From: Aureobasidium sp. EXF-3400
Taxonomy: Eukaryota > Ascomycota > Dothideomycetes > Dothideales > Saccotheciaceae
Reading direction: 5' to 3'
Assembly: GCA_024195585.1 (NCBI GenBank)
Contig: SWBL01000434.1
Location: 1 to 35,744 of the forward strand
DNA: 35,744 bases
Translations under genes and position numbers: made by a program
In this document: positions 10,011 through 19,165 of the stretch, piece after piece
Layout of the letters: each line of letters begins with the position of its first letter
Numbering within the stretch: position 1 is the first letter of the stretch
Notes under the pieces: model-generated
Databases searched by the model: none
Told to the model about the DNA's origin: nothing
The model's input: only the letters and a program-made list of their open reading frames with translations

Positions 10011-10487
10011 TGTCAAGTAGTACTCATGGTTATGAACTACCCTCAGAAGAGATGGACCTGATGCGTAAAAAGTTGTGGGTTCTGGTAGCTCGAATGTCAG
10101 TCTCTATCACTGCTGGTTGGCGACTTGCTTCAGCTATGTCAAACACACGATAAGACTACACTTGGACGAGATCACAACCAGCATTGATGACAAGGGTTGG
10201 ATATGGGTTGTCAAGACTAGATGGAGCATGGTTGGAGCAAGGCACAAGCATGATGTGAAAAAGAAAAATCTATACCAAAAGCACAATCATCTCATGAGAA
10301 ACATATATGAGGGGGTATTCGAAAGGCTTTGAAATTTTTTTGAGAAACAAGAGAAGATTCTGGCATAAGCTAAACAACAGTACTTTTTGCTGTCTTTCTG
10401 CAAACGCCAAGGTCATGAACAACGACGCCCAACCAGGAGCCATGATGAGTAACCCCCCATAATCCATCGTTACCGGCGGGTCATGGT
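10011..10487. other. RPS8 3' flank
   Basis: About 480 bp between the repeat copy and the RPS8 stop codon. The small ORF at 10075-10332 has no resemblance to a known protein. It should hold the RPS8 3' UTR; nothing else seen. Confidence 0.4.
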
Positions 10488-11228
10488 TTACTTGCGGATG
10501 GCGCGCTGGTAGAAGGCGAGCTCATCACCCTCGAGGATGTAGCCGTCAACGCGACCGCTCTGGCCGGGGCGCGAGGCGACAACGGCGAAGAGACGACCGG
10601 CCTCGAACTGCTTCTCAATGGCAGACTCGACCTTGCCGGAAGCCTTGGTGCGAGCCTCCTGCTTCTTCTCGACGGACTTGGACTTCTTGGTCTCCTCAGT
10701 CTCGGCACCCTTGGCCTGGCGACGGCGACCGAGAGCGGAGCCGTAGTGGGCCTCGTACCACTGACGGAAAGGAGCGGCATCGATCTGGACAACGGCGGAC
10801 TTGGTCAAGGTGTTGGTACGGACGAGCTCGTTGTTGGAAGGGTGGTAGGCGACGGCAATGACACGGGTCTTGCGGGAGATACCCTCAGAGCCCCAGGAGA
10901 AGTTGCCCGAGTCGAGACGGAGGGCACGGAACTTGCGGTTGCCACCACGGGTGCGGACGAGATGGATACGCTTGGCACCGATACGGGTGTTGGCGGCCTG
11001 ACGGCCCTTCTCGAAAGCTGTAAAGACGAAAAGTCAGAAAGACAGTTCGTCAAGCAATCGGGTTACGGTGTTGGACACCAGTTTGTTTACATACCGCGCT
11101 TCTTGTTGGCGGGAATGCTGAACACAATGTCAGCGAATGTTTCCCCAGAAGTCCAATGTGGCAGTAGATAATTACCGCTTGGCGCCAGAGGCGGCGCGCT
11201 TCCAGTTACCACTGCGAGAGATACCCAT
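10488..11228 (-). CDS. RPS8: 40S ribosomal protein S8 (eS8)
   Basis: Small-subunit cytosolic ribosomal protein, 201 residues from three exons: 11228-11176 (53 nt), 11117-11095 (23 nt) and 11017-10488. The body is unmistakable eS8: [60 protein letters not shown] and [14 protein letters not shown]. The length matches the family (about 200). Introns are 11175-11118 (58 bp) and 11094-11018 (77 bp), both with standard ends. The N-terminus begins MGISR as expected, but the following stretch [20 protein letters not shown] departs from the usual SRHKRSATGAKRAYYRKKR-like pattern that I recall. Ribosomal protein genes are normally strongly expressed and co-regulated with RPL3; no specific promoter motif is clear. 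Confidence 0.95.
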
Positions 11229-11821
11229 GTTGTCGGATTATGAAGGCTGCTATGCGAAAGCGTTGGTCAGTGTGATGTCCTCGTGTGTGAAGATGTGTGC
11301 GACGGCGGAGAAGACGCGAGGAGGTCGATACGGCGGCGGCTTGTTGCAAATTCGAATGGATCGAGGAGACTCGCAGCGACTCCAGAGCAGTGACAGGAAG
11401 TGTAGAATGGGCTGTGTCGGTCGTGTGTCGAAGATTGTGTGTATGCGTATGCTTTGTCCAATTTTTCTCCTTCACTGTCGACTGCGCGCCCATGGCATTC
11501 GAAATCCAGATTTGCAAAAAGTCGATCGCCGTATATGTCCAGTCGCGTCTTCTCGTGCCATCAATGAAGCGACTCACATTGACTGGCTTCACAAAGAGGG
11601 GGATTGTCGAGGGTTCGTTGTCGTCGTCGATTCACAAAAGCGTTTGACAAGTCGCACGCAGATTTCGTGCAAAATCGCTTGTCGCTTAATCTTCGGCTTT
11701 CTTGTTGGCCGATTGTGGGGAAGCCATTCCTCCCCTGTCAGCCAACCCCGACTGACAAGCAGCTTTCAGAAACGAACACCAGTCAATCCCTGTCCGAGGC
11801 ACTTCATTGTTGTCGCTCTGA
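11229..11821. other. RPS8 upstream region
   Basis: About 590 bp that should hold the RPS8 promoter and leader and reaches to repeat copy 5. ORFs here (for example the one at 11137-12018, plus) run across RPS8 sequence and repeat DNA and are not credible genes. Nothing else seen. Confidence 0.4.
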
Positions 11822-11980
11822 CTTACCCATGTGCCAAAGACAGTCACAGTATAGCTATAGAAACGCACAATACTTTCGTACAGAATGCGGTGTCCACAGA
11901 GAGGACCCCGTTGAAGGCTATCTCAATGGCTAGCCCTGTGCTTGATGCTATGTCCATAGGTTGCCAGATATCGAACACTA
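11822..11980 (+). mobile_element. MITE-like inverted-repeat element, copy 5
   Basis: Begins CTTACCCATGTGCCAAAG (family CCTCCCCGTGTGCTAAAG), then CAGTATAGCTATAGAAACGC and ACAATACTTTCGTACAGAAT, and contains TGTCCACAGAGAG, the central palindrome half seen in copy 6. Recognisable similarity stops where the esterase stop codon lies (11983-11981), so the right end is missing, too diverged, or hidden in the esterase 3' coding end. Confidence 0.68.
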
Positions 11981-13321
11981 TTAAGGCCAATGCATCTTCA
12001 GCCATTCTCTGCCCTTAATGACCCAATCTGTATCCAAGGTAACGCTATCGTTGTCAAACCCATGCTCTGCTCCTGGAACAACTGTCTCTTTCACGTCTCC
12101 TTGAGCCTCCCGCACAAACTTCAGCGTACCATCTATTGGTATAAGGGTATCCTTGTCTCCATGAAACATCCAAATTGGCGTCAAGGACCCACCCCGCTGC
12201 TGGAGAGACCTCAAATTCTCCAGCGGGAAGAGACGAGAGTCGCTACCGAGAATCTCAGTGTACCGTCCTTCCAGCAATGAAGCAACGAACAAATCCGGCT
12301 CTCCTTCCTTGGGGATTCGTTCGGTAATCGGCTCTGCAGATCTTGCAGCTTCAAGCTGCTGGTCTAGCCATCCCTCTGGATATGAAGGCGGTGGTTGGCC
12401 CCAGATGACTTTTCTGCCAGGCTTACTGTACCATGCGTCTTTGAGGTCAATCATTGGGTAGTGTGCGATGACTGCTTTGATGCCCTTGGTTTCTCCGAGG
12501 AGGATAGATTGAACGGCCATGTATCCACCTGCTGACTCTCCAGTAATGAGAATATTGGAGCGATCTGGTGTTGGAGTTTGTTCAGGAAACGAGGTTGTCA
12601 CAAAGGAGTCAAGATGGCCATGAAGCCATGAGTAGAAACTGCGAAGATCGGATAGGATATCAAGTACAGATGATTCGGGTAGCAGACGGTAGTCAGGAGC
12701 CACAATGATGGCACGATGATGGGCTGCTAATTCGATGATCCTAGAAGGTCAAAGACATATCAGCAAGTTGTCTCCACAATACGATTATACAACCTCCCCG
12801 TGTGCTAAAGTATGTAACGCATATAGCTGTAAAAATACACAATACTAATGAGAAATAGAATCGCGTCCACTGAGAAGCGATAAATTATAGACTCTCTGTG
12901 GACATGCCTATGGTTCCCAAAAAGACTGTGCCTTTTTATAGCGTATAATGTGCTCTCTGCGTAGTCGGAGTACGATGGATTCAACTAGGAGTTACAGACT
13001 TTGGCACGCGGGGAGGAAAGATGAGAAGCTCGATAGTGATCCGTTGGCTTTATCAATGATAGTTGTGATTAAGGTCGAGTATTCTCTCTCGTTTGGGAAA
13101 AATTGACCAATTCTCTGGTAGAAGACGTACCATTTAGGAAACCAAGGCTCATAAATCCTGCCTCCATTGATCAATGCTCCGCCGTGCCATCTTATAAGTA
13201 TAGGCAATGTCTGCCTCTTCTCGACGCCTTTGGGTACAAACACACTGACCCCTATGGAGAGACCATCGGAAGTGTATGTTGTGTCTTTGCGGTCGAAGGC
13301 GTGGAATTTGGTGTCATTCAT
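11981..13321 (-). CDS. Alpha/beta-hydrolase (HSL/esterase-type)
   Basis: Two exons, 13321-13131 and 12740-11981, give 316 residues. Canonical parts are present: oxyanion-hole HGGAL in exon 1, nucleophile elbow GESAGG, acid in HGDKDTLIP and histidine in AEHGFD. The splice joins WFPKW to IIELAAHHRAIIVAPDYRLL (TG in exon 1 and G in exon 2 form the Trp codon), the usual order for alpha/beta-hydrolase fold-3 esterases. No signal peptide is apparent from ATG 13321, so it is probably cytosolic; upstream in-frame sequence reaches 13378. The substrate is unknown; carboxylic-ester or lactone hydrolysis is the family reaction. The single intron is 390 bp, far longer than others here, and contains a repeat element. 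The stop codon directly adjoins repeat copy 5. Confidence 0.88.
12741..13130 (-). other. Long intron of the esterase
   Basis: 390-bp intron with GTACGT donor (13130) and TTCTAG acceptor (12741). Splicing restores the WFPKW-IIELAAHH continuity. Most of it is repeat copy 6 (12793-13016); the remaining intron would be about 166 bp. Confidence 0.85.
12793..13016 (+). mobile_element. MITE-like inverted-repeat element, copy 6 (intronic, best preserved)
   Basis: 224 bp with 26-bp terminal inverted repeats matching at 23 positions: left CCTCCCCGTGTGCTAAAG continuing TATGTAAC; right, on the minus strand, CCTCCCCGCGTGCCAAAG continuing TCTGTAAC. Flanked by AA on both sides (12791-12792 and 13017-13018). 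A central inverted repeat (GTCCACTGAGAAG at about 12866 and CTCTCTGTGGAC at about 12891) could form a hairpin. No coding capacity. It sits inside the esterase intron without touching splice sites. Confidence 0.88.
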
Positions 13322-13631
13322 GTTTACAGGTGTCGCAGTTGATGTTGAACGGGGTCGACAATAACTTGAAAAACACAATTGGAATAGAGTCAGTTGGGTA
13401 TGTTGTTGAAAGCGTATTTAGGCTATATAAGGTTAGTCGTAGGTGGGGTGCTCGGTACAATCTTATACCGGCTGTTCAAGAAGTTGGTTGCACAAGCAAG
13501 AAACACAGATACAGCAGGTGAATACGATAGATTATATCATTCGTCGTTCTAGCTAGAACTGCCAAGGGCTGGGTACCAATACAAAGGACATGTATAGACA
13601 TCAATCATCAAAAGGCATCAAGATCGGTTTT
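13322..13631. other. Esterase upstream / PMI downstream spacer
   Basis: 310 bp holding the esterase promoter and the 3' flank of the mannose-6-phosphate isomerase gene. No repeat copy, RNA gene or ORF of interest recognised. Confidence 0.4.
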
Positions 13632-14925
13632 TTACTCGCAGTAAGCGGTGTGCAAGAAAAGACTATCCGCGGCATCAACGTCAAGCTCTGTGCCTTGAGC
13701 AATGAAGAAGACGTTGCCCTCGGAAGCGTCGTAAGACTTGCCATTGGCGGTAAGCTTGCCCTTGCCCTCTGTGACGAGCAAGATGCTGGGACCGTTGACA
13801 GCACCAAGAGTCTCCTTCTCTCCCTTGCTGAGTCTCGATACAAGCATGTTGAACTCGCTCATAGGGGGCCTGTAGACCTGGGTCTTTCCGTTCTTGCTAC
13901 GGTTGTAAGACTCTCCGCGCAGCATGCAAGCCTCGGGGTCATGAGGCTTGAAGGTCAGGGTGGAGGTGAAGAGATCGGCAGAGTTGCGCTCGGCTCGGGG
14001 GCAGAAACCGGTGTTGAGGACGTTGTTGCTGCGGGCCATACACTCGATGATATCACCTGCGAGGTAGGCGTGGATACCATCGGCAGGGATGTAGATACCC
14101 TCGCCGGCCTGAAGAACGAGGTAGTTCATGGTAACGAGGGCCACCAGGATACCGTTGTCAGTCTTGTCGTATTGCTCGGCCAGGCGAGGAATGAGTTCAG
14201 GGATATATGTGTCCTGACCGAAAGCGGACTTGTCGAGCTTAGTCAGACTATCAACGACAGAACCGACAGTCTTCTCATCGGCCTTGAGCATAGTGTTTAC
14301 GGTTTTCTTGAGGACCTGGTCATCGAACTTGCTGTGTTCTGGAACAAACTGCTTCAGGGGGTCGATCTTGAAGAGGGGCTCGATACGGTCAAGAGGCTTG
14401 AAGCCACAGAAAGCTTCGAATTTGGACAGGGCAAGAGCAATCTCGGGCTTGTGGTTGGGGTCTGTGAAGTTCTGGGGATCCTCCTTGTGCAGCTTGGCTG
14501 CAAGTTCCTTGTTGGGGTGCAGCTGAAGAGGAAGAGCTTTTGCAATGGACAAGACCTTAGGCAAGAAGGGGAGGTTGGAGTGGCCGAACTTGTCGATGAC
14601 ATTCTTTCCAATGAGTTGCTCTGCATTCTTGTCGATGACGTCCTGGAGGTCCTCCATTGTTGACTTTACATATGAGGGAAGAACAGGGTATGTACCCATC
14701 CACCTGCGAATCTTATTAGAGATGTGTTTCTTGTGAACTGCGCAGGCAAACATACATCTCAGCATATGACGTGCCGTCGTCAATCTTGAACTGCTTATCA
14801 GCCTTCTCGCCATCCCAACCAGGAGTCTTTTCGCAAAGACGTGCTGCGATGGATTCATGGCCCTGCTTTCCCCATGGGTATTGGTTGCAGGAGCAGCTGA
14901 GTTGGAGAACAGAATCGACAGGCAT
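13632..14925 (-). CDS. PMI40: Mannose-6-phosphate isomerase (type I PMI)
   Basis: Zinc enzyme that interconverts mannose-6-phosphate and fructose-6-phosphate in the cytosol, feeding GDP-mannose for N-/O-glycans, GPI anchors and wall mannan. Exons 14925-14756 and 14703-13632 are joined over a 52-bp intron (GTATGT/TTCGCAG) and give 413 residues; the junction restores TSYAEMWMGTYPVLPS. Zinc-ligand positions visible are Q117 and H119 in LPLQLHPNKE, E144 in HKPE and H268 in YIPADGIHAYLAGD; the active-site arginine region RSNNVLNTGFCPR follows. Length is normal for fungal PMI. The ATG at 14925 places MPVDSVLQLSCSCNQYPWGK at the N-terminus, as expected. It is divergent from a GT34 mannosyl/galactosyltransferase that uses the same sugar pathway; this could be coincidence. 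Confidence 0.95.
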
Positions 14926-16026
14926 ATTGAGTGTTGTGGATATTGTATGGTGTGAAGAAGATGTGTGAGTAGAAAGTGAAAGGAAGAGGCTCAAACAGAG
15001 GTTTTGAAGGTGTCAATCGAGTGGGATGTTTTATTATGGATCGCGCGGAGAGGTGACGGATCACTGCTACGTCACAAGCGCTCACATTCTCGGCGAACCT
15101 ACCTTGGGCTACCTATCATCTTGTGTAATACTTCAGGGCTCGGGGATTCGCTTTGTAATGCATAGACAGATGCAATGTCCACTTCATCGAGATGTAAGAT
15201 TTGGTCGTGTATGCCAGGAAGGCACATGCAGCGTTTTGATATTCACGGTTTGCCGATAGGGCGGGAGTCGTCTCCGAAGCTTACAGTCGCGTATCCAAAC
15301 TGATGGGCAGCGCGTTGACTCTCGGGAAGCAGACAAACAATCTGGTCTTGCCGACTTGTCTGATTAAATTGAGCTTCTCGACTCGTCGAGCACGACAGGA
15401 CGCGAGGTTGAGGACCAGCAGATACGAGCATAGGTACTAGGTATACAGTGCCAAGCAACAGGCGTGTACTGGAGGAGAAGGGAGAGCCGAGAGAAGAAGG
15501 CCGTTGAACAGACGGAATACATGTCGGCATTGAACCGTCTTGCATAAGCCAGGTTCTATTGATATCCAAGGTGAACATGTGGGTGACATTTCTGTGTGAG
15601 ATACAGACAGACAGAGTTTGCGGAAAACGAAAGCCAGGGGGTGCCTGTTGAGAGTAGACAAATAACCGTCGAAGCGCCAAGGAGATTATTATGGAGGGCG
15701 CAACTGGACACTTTAACTTGTGGTTCCAGCCCTTTTCGTACATACAGCCATCAACATCAACAAGTCCCACTCGACCCTTTTGCGTCCTGCCGCGACCTCT
15801 TGTCGTCGTTCTGGTCGTCCTGCGAACTTGCCTCTCCGAATTGAACCATTGAGCGACCACGCGATGCAGCCATAAGAGCAGGCATACTGCTACCATTCGT
15901 TCCTCGATTTATTACCTGCTGCTCCTTTTCGGTCATCCCCATTCTCGACACAGCCCGACAATACATAACAACGCACACGACCTCGGACGACCTTGACGAG
16001 CCACGATCACACAAACCAAACACAAG
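14926..16026. promoter_or_regulatory. Divergent intergenic region, PMI / GT34
   Basis: 1.1 kb between the two divergent start codons, so it holds both promoters and leaders. A CRE-like TACGTCAC (about 15068-15075) lies about 145 bp upstream of the PMI ATG. Pyrimidine-rich and CACA-rich sequence (about 15760-16026) precedes the GT34 ATG and looks like a leader. An ORF of 217 codons on the minus strand (15243-15896) has no family resemblance. Confidence 0.4.
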
Positions 16027-17079
16027 ATGCACTTCGCTTTCCCCCCTCGCAAAACCTCACATCCCCCGCCCTATGCTGCGCGCTCATCCCGCTCGGGCTT
16101 CTTGCGCTACAGCCAGCTCCGGAATATCCTTATCCTAGCCGTCGGCGCGCTTATCACACTATACCTGCTCTCTGGTCTGTTTTCCGGCTCGACCAGTGTG
16201 TCAATACCAGCTGGAACACCCAGAGCTGTTGTAGTCACTACGCTTGACCCCTCGTTGAGCCAATCTTACAAAGCTGCCATCAAGGCCAATCGAAAGCACT
16301 ATGCCGCTAAGCACGGTAAGCAACCATACAATTGCTTTACCATGATTTCTCCTTGCTGACAAGCTCGAATCCTAGGTTATGCAGCTTTCTTCCCCAATAC
16401 GACCGACTACCCTCTTGGCGACAACCCAAGCTCATGGTCGCTCGTACCTGCCATGCGCCACGCTATCGCCCTCTATCCACACACCCCTTACATCTTTTAC
16501 CTCACCAGCACAGCTTTGATCATGAATCCTTCCTTGTCCATCGAAGAGCACATCATGGACCCTCGCCGCCTCGAATCCCTCATGCTTGTCGACAAGCCAG
16601 TCGTTCCTCCGGATTCCGTCATCAAGACTTTCTCACACCTCAAAGGCGATCGCATTGACTTAGTCCTGTCGCAAGATAATGAGGGTTTGGCAGGAGGTAG
16701 CATGGTCATCAGATCTGGAGAATGGGCCAAGTTCTTCCTCGACTCTTGGTTTGATCCTCTATACCGCAGCTACAACTTCCAAAAGGCCGAAGCTCATGCC
16801 CTTGAACACATTGTCCAGTGCGTATCTCCTATGTTTTGCATCATCGAAGCAAGCTAACAAAGCTCTCACAGGTGGCACGGCACAATCCTGGCCAAACTGG
16901 CACTTGTACCCCAGCGCATCCTAAACTCGTACACACAAGGCCCCGCAGAGGGCATCTACAACGAAGGCGATTTTGTCGCAAACTTCCACGGCTGCATTCG
17001 CGACTCAAAACGCAATTGCGAAGCAGAGATGCAACCGCTCCTCACAAGATGGAGGGAAATTACCGACCGCGAGCGATGA
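16027..17079 (+). CDS. GT34-family glycosyltransferase (Mnn10/Mnn11-like)
   Basis: Exons 16027-16315, 16376-16817 and 16872-17079 give 312 residues; introns are 60 and 54 bp (second donor GTGCGT). Short cytosolic basic N-terminus, one membrane anchor at about residues 35-56 (LRNILILAVGALITLYLLSG), then the lumenal domain: a type II Golgi protein. GT34 marks are IMNPSLSIEEHI, SQDNEGLAGGSMVIRSGEW, FFLDSWFDP, LEHIVQWHG, LALVPQRILNSY and the C-terminal NEGDFVANFHGC. Yeast Mnn10/Mnn11 belong to the alpha-1,6-mannan polymerase complex; Gma12 adds galactose. At the position where catalytic members carry an acidic D-x-D just before the IMNP motif, this protein reads YLTSTALIMNP, so the metal-binding motif is not evident. 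It may be an Mnn11-type accessory subunit. Confidence 0.85.
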
Positions 17080-18569
17080 GCGAGAGGTGCAACACCGTTT
17101 GCGTACGAGATAAGACATGTTTATGGCGTCGGAATAGGACTTGTCAGATTTTTGAAAGGAGAAGCATAGATTTACTACATGAATATGGGGCAGAGCATAT
17201 TTGAGCCCTGTGTGTTTGAGAAACTCACGGATGTTCGGAGCTGATCTCGATTCGACTGATATAGGAGAACAAGGGACTTTCAAATGCCGCTCCATGGCAA
17301 TATCTGGAACGAAAGACCGAAGTTATTACTCCCCTGTATCGAGATGTATCAGTGTCACTGAAAGCTTTGTGTCTTCTCGACAGGGATAGAAAGTTATATA
17401 TATATAACACAAGGATTTCAAGTTTTAAACAGGTATTGCTCGCATGAAGAACAGTCCCTTGGTTGTGACTCCTTGATAGCAAGTCGCTACTTCCGGTCAA
17501 TAGAACAATTTCAAAGTCATTTATGTATCCAGCGCAATAAAAGTCTTCGTCATCACAGTGTATTCCACTCTGCATGAATTGTGAGAATCGGAAAACAATT
17601 TCCGCGCAGAGCAGTGAAAACAGGGCCAGAGAGTTTGTCGACCCAGAACTGGAGAAGAGAAAGGAGAGAAAGAGACTGCTGCAGTAAAGGAAAACAAGAG
17701 GTCAAAGACAGATATGCTTGATTTAGGCACACTAGCCATGTATTGCCAGTTGATGAAGTAGACGTGGATCTCATCAAAAGCGACCCACCTGCTCGCATGA
17801 TGCATGGAAAAATGGAGCAGGGTCGGCAGAGCAGCATATGATCGGAGCAAGGAACGCACTCCGAGATGTATGTACTTTGACCCTGTCGATCCCCTTGTGT
17901 TTTATTACTCACACCGACCAAGCGTACGACAACCGGCTTTGTTGGTGCTGCTGGATGGAATTTCGCCTGTGGCCGCCTGTAGATGAGAGATTTGGCAAGG
18001 CAGACATCGACGTATTGGCTTAGATCGGTATGGTTCGTCACTCGAGTATGCACTTCAAACAGGAAAGGAAGAGCAGACGTCAAGAAAAAAACTCAGGAGA
18101 TTCAAGAGATGGAAAGCAAGGTCTTGAAGTAGAGTCTGTACCATGATGATGTGGGCGAGGGTAGGATGAGCAATGGACGGGGAAATGAGAAGAGGAAGAT
18201 CGAGAAGAGTCATGATAGGCAAATAAAAGAATCGGTGCTATGAGTCTATTCATCTTATTCCTTCGAATCATTCAACAGGAAGAAAGACACCAACGTGATC
18301 GCTCAAAAAGAAAATCGGCTGCGAAAAAAAGAAGAGAGGGTGACATGCAAGACAAGAAAGCAGAGCGGCAATGGAGAAGAAAAAGAAGCTGGCAGAAGCC
18401 GGAGTGGAAGAGGGCGAAGGCGTATAAGGCGTCAGGAAAAGGAGTTGTACATGGTTGGCCGATCATGTCTCTTGTTCTTCTCAGATCGGGGCGTGTGTGG
18501 TATCGAAATCATGACTTTTTTGTCTCATTGGTGTGTAGTTTCTTCCTCTGTCTGCCTCTTTGTGCACAT
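17080..18569. other. Convergent spacer GT34 / YPD1
   Basis: 1.49 kb between two stop codons, long for a convergent pair in this genome. It contains TATATATATAA (about 17397-17407) and a purine-rich, pseudo-coding stretch at about 18270-18440. The largest ORF (17553-18083, minus, 176 codons) is cysteine/serine rich and matches nothing I know. No tRNA or repeat-family copy found. An unrecognised non-coding RNA or very long 3' UTRs are possible. Confidence 0.35.
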
Positions 18570-19165
18570 CTACTCCTCGTCGTGATAGAATCTCTTCAGT
18601 AGGCGCTCGACAACCTTGAACTCTTTCTTTGCTTGCGCGATGACAACCTTGAGGTTGTCAAGACAGACTTCATCGTCGGGCTCATCGCGTGTGCCTGTCT
18701 CATCTTTGTGTGCGCCATAGTGCTGGATCTTCTCGCAGTGGTCCTTGACTTTGGTCAGGCCAAGTGTTGCGCTACTACCCTTGAGGAAGTGACCAAGGGC
18801 ACTGAGTTGAGCAAGGTCCTTCTTTTCACTATTGTTGGAGAGTCTGGGTCAGCTTGGTTCTTTGTGTTGTATGTTTCGCCGCTTGAGAGGCAGAGAGGTT
18901 GAAAGACGCACATGTTCTCATCCATCTTGTCAAATGTGCTGTCGGCCTGCTGGAAGAAGTCGAAGACAATACTTCTGCTGAAATCTCTCTCATCTTCATC
19001 GTCGTCCATCTCGAGGATCTGCTCAAAGGTTGCGACATCGATGTTGTCGCCAAAGTCGGAGAGTCCGATGGGACCGTCCTCGTTCTGTTGATGTACGCAT
19101 TAGCCTCAAGGGACGGCTGGAAGATGGATATTGGCGGTATGTACCTTGACCTCAGCTGCAGGCAT
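18570..19165 (-). CDS. YPD1: HPt phosphorelay intermediate Ypd1
   Basis: Histidine-containing phosphotransfer protein that passes phosphate from hybrid histidine kinases to the response regulators Ssk1 and Skn7 in the osmostress (HOG) and oxidative-stress pathways; it shuttles between cytosol and nucleus. Three exons: 19165-19145 (21 nt, MPAAEVK), 19084-18912 and 18828-18570, giving 150 residues, normal for the family. Introns are 60 and 83 bp; the GTGCGT donor at 18911 and AATAG acceptor make one Ile codon. The phosphoaccepting His is H78 in LGHFLKGSSATLGL; before it come IDVATFEQILEMDDDEDERDF and SIVFDFFQQADSTF, and the final helix pair ends LLKRFYHDEE. Ypd1 is usually single copy and essential in yeasts. 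Confidence 0.95.

Noticed and set aside
11137..12018. 293-codon ORF on the plus strand
   Set aside because: Runs from RPS8 exon/intron sequence through promoter into repeat copy 5 and the esterase end; amino-acid content is random-looking.
9000..13016. Interpreting the repeats as introner-like elements
   Set aside because: Intronic copies are nested within introns, with splice sites outside the element; other copies are intergenic. They fit MITEs better.
13590..14663. 357-codon ORF on the plus strand
   Set aside because: Lies antisense to the mannose-6-phosphate isomerase exon; it is open because of that gene's codon bias and resembles no protein.
15243..15896. 217-codon ORF on the minus strand in the PMI/GT34 intergenic region
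   Set aside because: No family resemblance or domain features, and it occupies promoter/leader sequence of two divergent genes; likely chance. A lineage-specific gene cannot be ruled out.
17553..18083. 176-codon ORF on the minus strand
   Set aside because: No recognisable motifs, unusual Cys/Ser content, no start context or intron logic; kept only as part of the spacer.
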